A stretch of 64,000 nt of DNA from a virus. The position numbers and the translations under genes were made by a program. A model generated the notes under the pieces. That model saw only the letters and a list, made by a program, of their open reading frames with translations, searched no databases and was not told the DNA's origin. The stretch spans positions 62,001 to 126,000 of IMG/VR virus record IMGVR_UViG_3300042914_004291, one strand, 5' to 3'. Below, in pieces: positions 49,499 to 57,259 of this stretch. The stretch's first letter is position 1, and each line of letters starts with the position of its first letter.

Positions 49499-51169
49499 TC
49501 ACTGTTTGTAGAGCCAACCAAACTCTTTCCGCAAGAGCATCTCATTTTCTAGTGATTGTTTTGATGTGGTGTTTGCCGCAAAACGTGCATATCCAACCTT
49601 CTTGATTCCGCCTGGAGTCGATGATCTTCCCATCCCAGCCAGCATAGCATTTGCCAATGTGCTTGAGTTGCCACTGCTAGCAGCAAACATTGAAGGTAGG
49701 TCGGCATTTGGACTGAACATCTGCAAGCCGATTGCTGCTGCCATGATCAAGTCGTCATGTTTCTTTTTCTGAGCCTGTCCGCGTTTACCGTTCCAGATGA
49801 AAGTCTCCATCTCTACTAGGAACCGTTCGGAAAAAATCCTCACTTTCTTTGTTCGGATGTTCTGTTCCATGAATTGTAAGATTCTTTCCCTGTTGTCTGG
49901 CCCCATCGTCAACCCTGGATAGATCTCAGCTTTCTCCTCTTCCGTCATTGATATCAGTTTTTCTTCGACCTCTTGAGGATAATACAGGTTTGGATACTTG
50001 ATGTTCTTCAAGGCAATGCTTGTGCTCAATCCAACACTGTTGAGCTCGTTGGCGATTTTTGCCATGTTGTATTTTCTCCCCCATTCGTCAAGAATTGCTG
50101 CGAACCTGTCAGGTGGAACTTTGCCCTGGTACTCAACCACGGCCTCAGAAGTTGTTGTATCAAAGATATAGAAGGTTGAGAAGTCCTCGGCATCGCCTCT
50201 CGCAACGTCAGCAGACAAGACGTATTCATGGCCAGGAACCGGAGTTCGCCAGACATGTGCATCTCCTGTTCTTTTATTCCCAATCATCACTGGGATGTTC
50301 AGAGCAGGAGACGTCATGATATTCCGGACATATTGAATAGACTCATCATTGAAGAAGCTCATCGAGCTACCCTCAAAGCTACAGAGCAACTCCTGAGCTA
50401 TACCTCTCTCATCCAGACCAGCGCACTGTTCCTCATACCAATCTTGTCCGCGTTCCGGATGTACGGTCCATGGAAGTTTGATTGCATGAAAACCGTTCTT
50501 GCCTTCGCCTCTGTATTGAATACCGACCTTGTTTGGCTCAGTTTCTTTTGTTTCAGCTCCTTGCCATAGAGTAAAGAAGTGGCCTTTACCTTTGGGTGTA
50601 CTGAAGATGATTGCTTTACCACCAGTAGACAAAGTGCTGAACAAACCAGTCCACAGTTCCGCAAAGTTCTCGATGTGCGCCGCCTCGTCGATCACAAGGA
50701 GTGAAAGAGCCTCAGAACGACCCGCGTCTGCTGCTGTTGGGATTGCCGTGATCTTTGAACCGTTGCTGAATTTGATGTACTTGACAGACTCGCTCTCTGG
50801 GTCTGTGATTTTCAAAGCTTCGAGCATCCACTCCGGGAGCATCTTGAACGCCACCCGGATCTTCTGGATCATGTTCTTTCCAACCTCCAGTTTGGTCGCC
50901 ATGATGCAGATGTTCACGTCCCTTTGGAATACTGCCATCCAAAGACAATAAGCCGAAGTGATCGTTGACAGCCCTAGCTGCCTGGACTTCAAGACGATGT
51001 TCTTCTTGTATTTGACAAAGCTCTCAATACATTCTTCCTGGAAAGGATAGAGGTTGAGTGGTAGTCTACCCTTGGTTGGGTGCTGGATGAAACAGTAACG
51101 TTTGATGAAATAGATTGGGTCTTTGCCACACTTGAGAATTTCTTCTACGTGTTGCTTGCGGGTCATCAT
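49499..51169 (-). CDS. Terminase large subunit (gp17-like packaging motor)
   Basis: A 556-residue motor-nuclease that pumps DNA into the prohead through the portal and cuts concatemers. The ATPase domain has a deviant Walker A KSRQLGLSTI (Lys upstream of the usual place, common in phage terminases), Walker B LLVIDEAAHI and coupling motif IFSTPKGKGHFF. The RNase H-like nuclease domain has SADVARGDAEDFSTF (first Asp) and KKKHDDLIMAAAIG (last acidic pair). Length is close to T4 gp17 (610). It lies far from the portal and capsid genes and next to its own degraded paralog. Confidence 0.92.
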   Translation of the reverse strand: MMTRKQHVEEILKCGKDPIYFIKRYCFIQHPTKGRLPLNLYPFQEECIESFVKYKKNIVLKSRQLGLSTITSAYCLWMAVFQRDVNICIMATKLEVGKNMIQKIRVAFKMLPEWMLEALKITDPESESVKYIKFSNGSKITAIPTAADAGRSEALSLLVIDEAAHIENFAELWTGLFSTLSTGGKAIIFSTPKGKGHFFTLWQGAETKETEPNKVGIQYRGEGKNGFHAIKLPWTVHPERGQDWYEEQCAGLDERGIAQELLCSFEGSSMSFFNDESIQYVRNIMTSPALNIPVMIGNKRTGDAHVWRTPVPGHEYVLSADVARGDAEDFSTFYIFDTTTSEAVVEYQGKVPPDRFAAILDEWGRKYNMAKIANELNSVGLSTSIALKNIKYPNLYYPQEVEEKLISMTEEEKAEIYPGLTMGPDNRERILQFMEQNIRTKKVRIFSERFLVEMETFIWNGKRGQAQKKKHDDLIMAAAIGLQMFSPNADLPSMFAASSGNSSTLANAMLAGMGRSSTPGGIKKVGYARFAANTTSKQSLENEMLLRKEFGWLYKQ

Positions 51170-51190
51170 GATGTTAGTAACAATATAACA

Positions 51191-51868
51191 CTATGGCTTA
51201 GTGAAATCGCACAAGAACTCTCTATCGAACTCTTCAGGAGTCATCAATGCTTGCATATTTTCGAACCAGTCTTGGCCATAGCGTTCCACCATTCCTGTTT
51301 TGAAGCAGTCATTCAACAGATAAGGCAATGAATTTTGTTTCCAATCATGAAAGAATTCCTTCATGGCAAAAGTCCCTGGCAAGCTTGCGACTATGGTTTT
51401 GCTGTTTGCCATGTAAGCCATCGGCCGCATACATCTGTATGTGTCAATGATTCTTTCTTGCCACTCTATGGCGTCGGGAGATATGATCAGTAAATCTGCT
51501 GCATAACCCTTACATGGAGGAACCAGCCTTACAATGCTAGAGTTGTTTTCCCGCAAAACAATCCCGCCACCTCTCAGAAACGTGTCTGCTTTCAGGTCTG
51601 CGAATATCTTTGAGACTTGTAGAAGAATTTTAGCATTATCAGTAACAACGCAACGCCTATCGTGTCTTAGCATTTCCCAAGCACAGATACCTGCCATGAT
51701 GCTTGTGGCACCAATCTGTCTTGAGAGTCCCCAGAACATGTTTTTTTCTGTTTGGTACTGCTCAACCCATTCTATTTGGTGAGGATAAAGACCGGTTTTA
51801 GATGGACCACAGGGATTCTGGAATTGAAGATTTTTCTGCAAAAACTCTAAAAGGTCTTCCTTTATCAT
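51191..51868 (-). CDS. Truncated, ATPase-dead terminase paralog
   Basis: A 225-residue protein from the ATG at 51868 (MIKEDLLEFLQKNLQ); the frame extends upstream but only through the divergent promoter region. It aligns with the ATPase half of the adjacent terminase: YPHQIEWVEQYQTEKNMFWG, SRQIGATSIMAG, then QDWFENMQALMTPEEFDREF and LCDF (against QDWYEEQCAGLDERGIAQEL, LCSF). The Walker A Lys is lost (GLSRQIGATS) and the Walker B Asp-Glu is replaced (LLIISPDAIEW). The nuclease domain is absent. It may be a regulatory subunit of the motor or an anti-rival decoy; both inferred. Stop is 22 bp before the terminase start. Confidence 0.72.
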   Translation of the reverse strand: MIKEDLLEFLQKNLQFQNPCGPSKTGLYPHQIEWVEQYQTEKNMFWGLSRQIGATSIMAGICAWEMLRHDRRCVVTDNAKILLQVSKIFADLKADTFLRGGGIVLRENNSSIVRLVPPCKGYAADLLIISPDAIEWQERIIDTYRCMRPMAYMANSKTIVASLPGTFAMKEFFHDWKQNSLPYLLNDCFKTGMVERYGQDWFENMQALMTPEEFDREFLCDFTKP

Positions 51869-51914
51869 CTTGACATGAAGATATAGGAAGATTAGTCTTG
51901 GATGTACATAGACT

Positions 51915-52616
51915 ATGACAGAGCTATTGAAGACATCAAAGAAACATCCACCGCTTGGAAACACCAATCCGGAAAAGCAGTTGGGTTTGACCAGAGAGCA
52001 GTTTGTTGAGGATTGTATCAAGCTAGACAGATGGCACAAACGAGCACACAAGTTTTCTTTTCAACCGTACCAGCCGATCGGGGAGGACTACATGTGTTCT
52101 GCTTTGACGATTGCACAACAGTTTCACAACACGCTAAACAAACTCAGAGAGTGTTGGACTGACAAGATAGCAGATCAATTGTTCTGGGAACTTCAAGTGA
52201 AAAAGATCAGAGATCACGCCGTCAGAGAATTTGATTTAACTGACGTGATGGTCAGTACGACCTATGAAGATGACATCTATCTCTTGAATGACAAGATCGT
52301 GATGATGCGTCCAAGCCACAAGGCCAGCAGTCCGGAAACTTGGGCTTATGTTGTGATGCATGAGATTGGCCATCACGTGATCAACAGAAACCGATCAGCT
52401 TTCAAATATTCAATAGGGAATGCCAACCAGCGTGCTTTCTTCAGTAATCCTGCCGCACAAAAAACAAAGACATACCAAGTGAGTTTGTTTGAAGTTGAAG
52501 CTGTCGCGTGGCACGAAGGTTATAAACTAGCCAAGGAGATTGGTGTTCATCTGGTGGATAGTAACTTCGACAAAGTTAAGACTAATTGCCTTCTGAGTTA
52601 TGCAGTGCTAGAGTAA
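51915..52616 (+). CDS. HExxH zinc metallopeptidase
   Basis: A 233-residue protein with a textbook zinc-peptidase motif HEIGHHVINRN (His149, Glu150, His153). A downstream glutamate in LFEVEAVAWHEGYKLAKEIG (193-195) can serve as third ligand, as in gluzincins and IrrE/ImmA-type peptidases. No signal peptide or membrane segment, so it should act in the cytoplasm. The target is unknown; host regulators or phage precursor proteins are candidates. It is divergent from the terminase pair and precedes the sigma factor by 36 bp. Confidence 0.75.
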   Translation: MTELLKTSKKHPPLGNTNPEKQLGLTREQFVEDCIKLDRWHKRAHKFSFQPYQPIGEDYMCSALTIAQQFHNTLNKLRECWTDKIADQLFWELQVKKIRDHAVREFDLTDVMVSTTYEDDIYLLNDKIVMMRPSHKASSPETWAYVVMHEIGHHVINRNRSAFKYSIGNANQRAFFSNPAAQKTKTYQVSLFEVEAVAWHEGYKLAKEIGVHLVDSNFDKVKTNCLLSYAVLE

Positions 52617-52652
52617 GATGTCTTCTTCTCACGATTCAAGAATAAGAAACAC

Positions 52653-53990
52653 ATGAAAAATAACAGAAAAACAAGGTCATGGAGCAACAGGTATTTTGCG
52701 GCAATCATGGCTGAGATCAACAACGTCGCTGGTGTGCCGGTATATCGCAAGAACCAAAACTACGCACGACGCAGGAAGCATTCACAGAGTTCAGTGAACA
52801 AAAAGTTTGAGGCGCAGATGGCTTTGTTCAAGGACTATAAAGCCAACCCAACCAAACAAAAGTTCGACAAACTCTTCAACGACAACCTTGGGATTGTCAC
52901 CTTCACAATCAATCGTTGGTTTGGTCACACTGTGTTTCAGTCAAAGCGCGATGACATGGTCCAAGAAGGTTCGATTGGATTGATGTCTGCGATTCGCAAG
53001 TTCAACCCAGACCTCGACAAAAAGTTCTCGCCTTATGCTATCCTTTGGGTGAGACAAGCAATTGTGAAGTATGTGCTGACTGACAAGAGCGTCAAGCTCC
53101 CAATGCCCTTGATGTCAGCAATCAAGAAATACAATCAAAACCCGGAGCAGTTTGAGATTGATCAGCTTGATCCGGAGAAGGCAAAAGCCAAAGGATTCAA
53201 GAACATGATGCAACGTTATCAGGTTCAGCGTTTTGATGTTTCTCTTGATGAAGAGTTCGTTAATGGGTCAGGTAAGGATGATTGCGTGACATCTTATAAA
53301 GATCTGCTTGTGACCAACATCGACAACAGTTATTCCGGTTCTGTTTGTGATGGCTCCGGTAGTCCTTTCTTGCAGATTGGAAATGCATCATCGTTCACAA
53401 ACTATGATTTTGGCGGCGAAAACCCGGACGACTATGCCGAATATGTCGATGCCCTGACCCACCTTTCCAGAAAAGATATTGTTGTTGTTGCTCTGCGTTA
53501 TGGGTTCTCAGAGGAGGAAGCAGTGATCTTTGCGGACCTTTTGCAAGCAATGGAACAGAAAGCGCAGCAGGATGATGAAGAGGCAACTCAAACCTTCAGC
53601 GGTTTGCGACAGTTCCAGCCTGTGGAAAAACGTTCTGTGAAAACAGTGAAAAAGAAAGGTGACAAACGCAAGTACATAACTCGGAAGGACGAAGGCGCAG
53701 CCGATTTCAGAACAATCTCTGGGATTGTTAAAGAGCTAGGTTTCTCAAAGGTCAACCATGCAACTGCCAGGAACATTGTCAACAGTAGATTGTTTGACAT
53801 AGCTGAATTCATGAACAATCAGCGCGCTACCGTGACAGAACCATCAGAAGTCAAGAAACTCTCAGAAGAACAGATCAAGACGATCATCCTAACATCCCCG
53901 GCGTTCCACGCGCGCTTTGCCGAAGTCCTCAAAGGATCTTATGCCTATTTATTGAAGTCGAATAAGAAAGAAAATGAAAATGAAGTATGA
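52653..53990 (+). CDS. RNA polymerase sigma factor (sigma-70 family)
   Basis: A 445-residue sigma factor that should redirect host RNA polymerase to phage promoters. Region 2 is clear at about 78-165: FNDNLGIVTFTINRW, DDMVQEGSIGLMSAIRKFNP, KFSPYAILWVRQAIVKYVL. Between about 185 and 335 is an unusual insertion rich in Asp, Ser and Gly. A region 4-like helix-turn-helix is plausible at 350-385 (DFRTISGIVKELGFSKVNHA). Basic N-terminus. Its target promoters are unknown; the TTGACA/GCTA boxes in this window look host-type. Overlaps the next gene by 17 bp. Confidence 0.85.
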   Translation: MKNNRKTRSWSNRYFAAIMAEINNVAGVPVYRKNQNYARRRKHSQSSVNKKFEAQMALFKDYKANPTKQKFDKLFNDNLGIVTFTINRWFGHTVFQSKRDDMVQEGSIGLMSAIRKFNPDLDKKFSPYAILWVRQAIVKYVLTDKSVKLPMPLMSAIKKYNQNPEQFEIDQLDPEKAKAKGFKNMMQRYQVQRFDVSLDEEFVNGSGKDDCVTSYKDLLVTNIDNSYSGSVCDGSGSPFLQIGNASSFTNYDFGGENPDDYAEYVDALTHLSRKDIVVVALRYGFSEEEAVIFADLLQAMEQKAQQDDEEATQTFSGLRQFQPVEKRSVKTVKKKGDKRKYITRKDEGAADFRTISGIVKELGFSKVNHATARNIVNSRLFDIAEFMNNQRATVTEPSEVKKLSEEQIKTIILTSPAFHARFAEVLKGSYAYLLKSNKKENENEV

Positions 53991-54267
53991 CCTAGACTCT
54001 TACCTCAGCAGAAAGAGAATCACCCTAGAAGAGTTTGCAAAGTCAAACAATCTGAAAACAGTAAACGATCTTGGAATGTTCATCCTGAACAACAAAACGT
54101 TTGATATCAGCGATACATTCGTTGAAAAAATGACTGCACTTCTTGTAGCGAATGAACCAAAAGAACTCCCAGTTGAAGAGCTGGAGATTATTTCTCCGGC
54201 GTCTGAGCCTGAAGAAGACCAAACAGTTAAACCTGTCAAGAAATCATCAAAGAAACAAGTCGTCTGA
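53974..54267 (+). CDS. Small protein of unknown function coupled to the sigma factor
   Basis: A 97-residue protein starting MKMKYDLDSYLSRKRITLEE. The N-terminal half resembles a small helical domain (EFAKSNNLKTVNDLGMFILN), the C-terminal half is acidic then Lys-rich (PVKKSSKKQVV). The start lies inside the end of the sigma gene in another frame. Co-expression suggests an accessory role to the sigma factor, such as anti-sigma or co-activator; this is inferred only. Confidence 0.7.
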   Translation: MKMKYDLDSYLSRKRITLEEFAKSNNLKTVNDLGMFILNNKTFDISDTFVEKMTALLVANEPKELPVEELEIISPASEPEEDQTVKPVKKSSKKQVV

Positions 54268-54272
54268 ATAGC

Positions 54273-54482
54273 TCACTCGTCATCGGTTGCGAATCTGTCG
54301 TAGCTATCTTCTTCTTCATCGCCACCAGATCTGCTTGTGGCTAGTTCATACAAAAAACTGATTGTGTCTTCAAGAGACGATGCCGTGGCGCCTTCGAGCT
54401 CAAACTCATGAGCTTCGAGGAATGTTTGCAGAGCATCGGCCATTCTGTTGAGTTTTCTTTTTTCTTGTTCGGTGAGTGTCAT
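54273..54482 (-). CDS. Small acidic protein of unknown function
   Basis: A 69-residue protein starting MTLTEQEKRKLNRMADALQT, helical then strongly acidic at the end (GGDEEEDSYDRFATDDE). It ends 5 bp from the convergent plus-strand gene. A GATAAT box lies 8 nt before the ATG, again a leaderless layout, though no -35 box is evident. Confidence 0.68.
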   Translation of the reverse strand: MTLTEQEKRKLNRMADALQTFLEAHEFELEGATASSLEDTISFLYELATSRSGGDEEEDSYDRFATDDE

Positions 54483-54520
54483 TGTGTTTGATTATCTCTA
54501 GTCAGCCTAATATAGTGTGC

Positions 54521-54916
54521 TCAATATGGAATGGCTGAGATTTTCATGTTCCTGTTGTAGAAGGGCGCCCAGTAGAGCAAAGGCCCTTTCTCGGCCGACT
54601 CAGCACTTAAGCACTTCAGCAAGATGTTGTTCCTGGAGTCCACTACGACATCTAAGAGTGCAAATTTACATCCAATGTTCTGTGTGAATTTTGCACGTTC
54701 GGTTAGGCTGCGCATTTCATGCATTGCTTCTTCATGCTCTAGACAGTGGAAAGCAACATAGTTCTTTCGCATGCTGTTTTGTGGTTCGATCACACAGATT
54801 TTGCCAATGTGTTTTTTCAGCTCCTTGACAAGAGTTGGTTGTTTGTATAAGCTAGGTTCTATGAACATTGGAACAGAGACGCTGTTTACTGGCGAGGCGA
54901 GGTTTACTTCATTCAT
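54521..54916 (-). CDS. Protein of unknown function
   Basis: A 131-residue protein. The start at 54916 (MNEVNLASPVNSVSVPM) is set by AAGGAG with 8 nt spacing, better than the longer frame from 54943. An alpha-beta fold is likely (LVKELKKHIGKICVIEPQNS, then CKFALLDVVVDSRNNILLKC). Its first 56 bp overlap head to head with the KTSC gene on the other strand. No family recognised. Confidence 0.7.
   Translation of the reverse strand: MNEVNLASPVNSVSVPMFIEPSLYKQPTLVKELKKHIGKICVIEPQNSMRKNYVAFHCLEHEEAMHEMRSLTERAKFTQNIGCKFALLDVVVDSRNNILLKCLSAESAEKGPLLYWAPFYNRNMKISAIPY
54825..54851 (+). promoter_or_regulatory. Leaderless promoter of the KTSC gene
   Basis: TTGACA (54825-54830), 15 bp, TATAAG (54846-54851), with 9 nt to the ATG at 54861. 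It lies inside the coding region of the opposite-strand gene. Confidence 0.55.
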
Positions 54917-55121
54917 TCCGTCAACTCCTTCAACAACCATCAAGGGAGCCTATCACGATAGACTTCATAATGAACTCGTGATCAATTTTATAAATGGATC
55001 TTCGTACAAGCTTGAGGGTGTCACAACTGATATCTATGAACAGTTTGTCAGTGCGCCTTCACACGGATCGTTTTTCAACAAGATGCTGAAAGGCAAATAC
55101 ACCACACACAAACTCTGCTGA
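54861..55121 (+). CDS. KTSC-domain protein
   Basis: An 86-residue protein whose residues 22-84 match the KTSC domain: TTIKGAYHDRLHNELVINFI (S/T-x-I-x-G-Y and L-x-V-x-F), NGSSYKLEGV, IYEQFVSAPSHGSFFNKML and KGKY. KTSC domains occur alone or next to RNA- and replication-related enzymes; their activity is not settled. The ATG at 54861 is chosen because a promoter places the transcript start there. The first 56 bp are antisense to the neighbouring gene. Confidence 0.72.
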   Translation: MNIGTETLFTGEARFTSFIPSTPSTTIKGAYHDRLHNELVINFINGSSYKLEGVTTDIYEQFVSAPSHGSFFNKMLKGKYTTHKLC

Positions 55122-55128
55122 GGTGGTG

Positions 55129-55156
55129 TTGCAGTAAGTCAAACATCGACGCTACA
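55129..55156 (+). promoter_or_regulatory. Probable promoter of the 55.2 kb gene
   Basis: TTGCAG (55129-55134), 16 bp, GCTACA (55151-55156), then 21 nt to the ATG at 55178. The -10 box is identical to that of the acetyltransferase gene. Confidence 0.5.
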
Positions 55157-55177
55157 GCCCTTGTTAATCCACGTAGC

Positions 55178-56773
55178 ATGCGTAAACAAAATTCACGAGT
55201 AGGTCTTGCATTTATTCTCAGAGAGGATTCTGGGGATTATAGTGGGGAGCCATCGTTCCAGGGTGGGCCGTTAGGTTTTGGCGGCAGGCAACAGCTAGCA
55301 AATCCTGTCATAACACCAGGGCTTCAAGATCCAGCAGAGGAGAAATATTACCCTGTTGTACCTTCTCTTTATCCTGCATTGTTTGCGCAAGAGAAAGATC
55401 CGGTTTCTCAACTTGATGAATCGGATGCACTGAAACCCGGCAAGAAGCTTTTGTTGTTGGTGCACCCAGACATTGTGTTTGAAATGTCAACCGCCAACAT
55501 GCAAACATATCTCAAGAGAGTTGAGGATGAAGTGCTTCGGTTCGACTACGTGATCACACACCTGTTTTATTCGCCAGAGTTTAAGCCGGAATGGCTGTCA
55601 CGTGACCCAACACACAACCACATCTTCCAAAATTTCATGAAGATGATCCGTCGAAATTCAAACTTGATTAAATGGGACAACCCAAGGTTCATGGCTTCGC
55701 TAAAACAGGAATTGCCATATTATCTGATCGATAATCCTGGAACAACAATCTATTTGGCTGGTGGATATAAAGATATCTGTGTCAAAGCCACTCATGAGAT
55801 GATGAATGATAAACTCGGAACCATCATACGTGACACGGACACTTCGGTTGTTTGTTATCAGCCACTGATGATTCAAAGCCGTGATTCCGACCTGGGATCA
55901 TTGAAAGAATACACAAGAGCCCGCGGCGATATTCTCTACAAAGACCTCCCGGGAGGACCGGCAATGAACACACTGGACAAACCAGTGGATCATGTACCTC
56001 ATGGAGAAGACTCAGAGAACAAACTTGATACTGATGCTTATGGAGTTCAACATCTGATTCCAAACGGAAGAGATGACATCGATCCAGGAGAGCAATACAT
56101 GGTTGATGATCTAGATGATTCAAGCACCGAAGGATTGAACCTAGACAAAGCAAACATCATGGCTTCTCCAAATGATTTCAACGTGACTTCGCCAAGTTAT
56201 CGCGGGAAAGTACAAAATCCACCAAGCACTGTGTTTGATCAGCTGGTGAAACCAGTTAATTGGATTGAGATGGAAACCGGAACAGATCAACCCTATCTTC
56301 CAGGCGAGATCAATGACCAGGATTTCGAATTCAGAGTGATGCAGGCAGGCAACATAGTCAAACCTGTAAACTGGGTTGGTAATGGTGATGACAGGAACAA
56401 CAACAACATGGACAAACCATACCTGAAGCCTGACTATTACTTAAGTGAACTTATGAGCAAGAAAGACAACACGCCAGCAGTCGCCAAACCAAAACCAACT
56501 GGAAACGGACTGGGAACAGTTCAGAAACGTTTTGACAGTTTCCCAAAGAAAGGCAAAGATGACAAAACTGAACCTTTCGCAGACAAAACAGTTGAGCCAA
56601 AGACAAGCAACGCCGCCAAGTCAACGAGTGCAAACGTTGCCAATGGCAATGACGAAACAAACATGAACTCATGGAACATTTCAAACCTGTCAGATGAACA
56701 GGTCGAAATCATTCAAGAGAAGGTCATGAGATCCGTGATTGCAAAGTTGCAGAAACTCAGCCAACGCCATTGA
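55178..56773 (+). CDS. Large protein of unknown function with KPVNW repeats
   Basis: A 531-residue protein. Residues 85-235 form an alpha-beta domain (KKLLLLVHPDIVFEMSTANM, TTIYLAGGYKDICVKATHEM) reminiscent of an isochorismatase- or Rossmann-like sheet but not identifiable. The second half is extended and polar, with short repeats DKPVDHVPHGED, VKPVNWIEMETG and VKPVNWVGNGDD. A Lys/Thr/Asn-rich stretch and a C-terminal helix follow. It has its own promoter. The last 17 bp overlap the convergent gene. Function unknown. Confidence 0.75.
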   Translation: MRKQNSRVGLAFILREDSGDYSGEPSFQGGPLGFGGRQQLANPVITPGLQDPAEEKYYPVVPSLYPALFAQEKDPVSQLDESDALKPGKKLLLLVHPDIVFEMSTANMQTYLKRVEDEVLRFDYVITHLFYSPEFKPEWLSRDPTHNHIFQNFMKMIRRNSNLIKWDNPRFMASLKQELPYYLIDNPGTTIYLAGGYKDICVKATHEMMNDKLGTIIRDTDTSVVCYQPLMIQSRDSDLGSLKEYTRARGDILYKDLPGGPAMNTLDKPVDHVPHGEDSENKLDTDAYGVQHLIPNGRDDIDPGEQYMVDDLDDSSTEGLNLDKANIMASPNDFNVTSPSYRGKVQNPPSTVFDQLVKPVNWIEMETGTDQPYLPGEINDQDFEFRVMQAGNIVKPVNWVGNGDDRNNNNMDKPYLKPDYYLSELMSKKDNTPAVAKPKPTGNGLGTVQKRFDSFPKKGKDDKTEPFADKTVEPKTSNAAKSTSANVANGNDETNMNSWNISNLSDEQVEIIQEKVMRSVIAKLQKLSQRH

Positions 56774-57173
56774 AACCAGCGCTCGCTGTCGGCACCAGGA
56801 AGAAACCTGGATTGTTGAGCGGCGATGCGACATCAGTCAGACCAGCTAGAACAGTAAATCCTGTTGAAACACCGGCAGCACCAGACAAAAACAATCTGTC
56901 GACCCTGAGATCGGCAGTGAAGCTCTCTCCGTCGCGCAGGATGAAATATCTGCTGTTGTAGGTATTGAAACCATTTCTGGTGAAACCAACAGCCAACTGA
57001 GTCCCAGAACCGGTGACTGCATTGTTTTTGATGTACACGAATCGGGCAACGTTCAGAAAGTCTAGCTCAGTGATGTCGCCTAGAGCAATCTGTGAAGAAG
57101 TCACCCACGGCACCGCGCTCAACTGATAAGATGGTACGTGGTATTCACCTGGATTGAATGGGTTGTTAAGCAT
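56757..57173 (-). CDS. Small beta-sandwich protein, possibly a virion decoration protein
   Basis: A 138-residue protein starting MLNNPFNPGEYHVPSYQLSA. Strands alternate with Gly/Asn turns (FVYIKNNAVTGSGTQLAVGF, YFILRDGESFTADLRVDRLF, then GFTVLAGLTDV). There is almost no helix, the composition of small jelly-roll or decoration proteins on phage heads and tails. The gene is isolated, divergent from the acetyltransferase gene. The virion role is inferred from composition only. Confidence 0.65.
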   Translation of the reverse strand: MLNNPFNPGEYHVPSYQLSAVPWVTSSQIALGDITELDFLNVARFVYIKNNAVTGSGTQLAVGFTRNGFNTYNSRYFILRDGESFTADLRVDRLFLSGAAGVSTGFTVLAGLTDVASPLNNPGFFLVPTASAGFNGVG

Positions 57174-57221
57174 TTTTTCTGTTATCTCTGGTCCTAAGTA
57201 GTGCCGTCATGACGAGCATTC

Positions 57222-57249
57222 TTGACTAGTCGTACTGGGTCATGCTACA
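57222..57249 (+). promoter_or_regulatory. Leaderless promoter of the acetyltransferase gene
   Basis: TTGACT (57222-57227), 16 bp, GCTACA (57244-57249), then 10 nt to the ATG at 57260. Its layout closely matches the deacetylase promoter at 13.35 kb. Confidence 0.62.
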
Positions 57250-57259
57250 GTGATACACC

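Noticed and set aside
51869-52051. N-terminal 61-residue extension of the terminase paralog
   Set aside because: It is antisense to the metallopeptidase start, is Cys/Ser/Phe-rich, and the homology begins after the internal Met at 51868.
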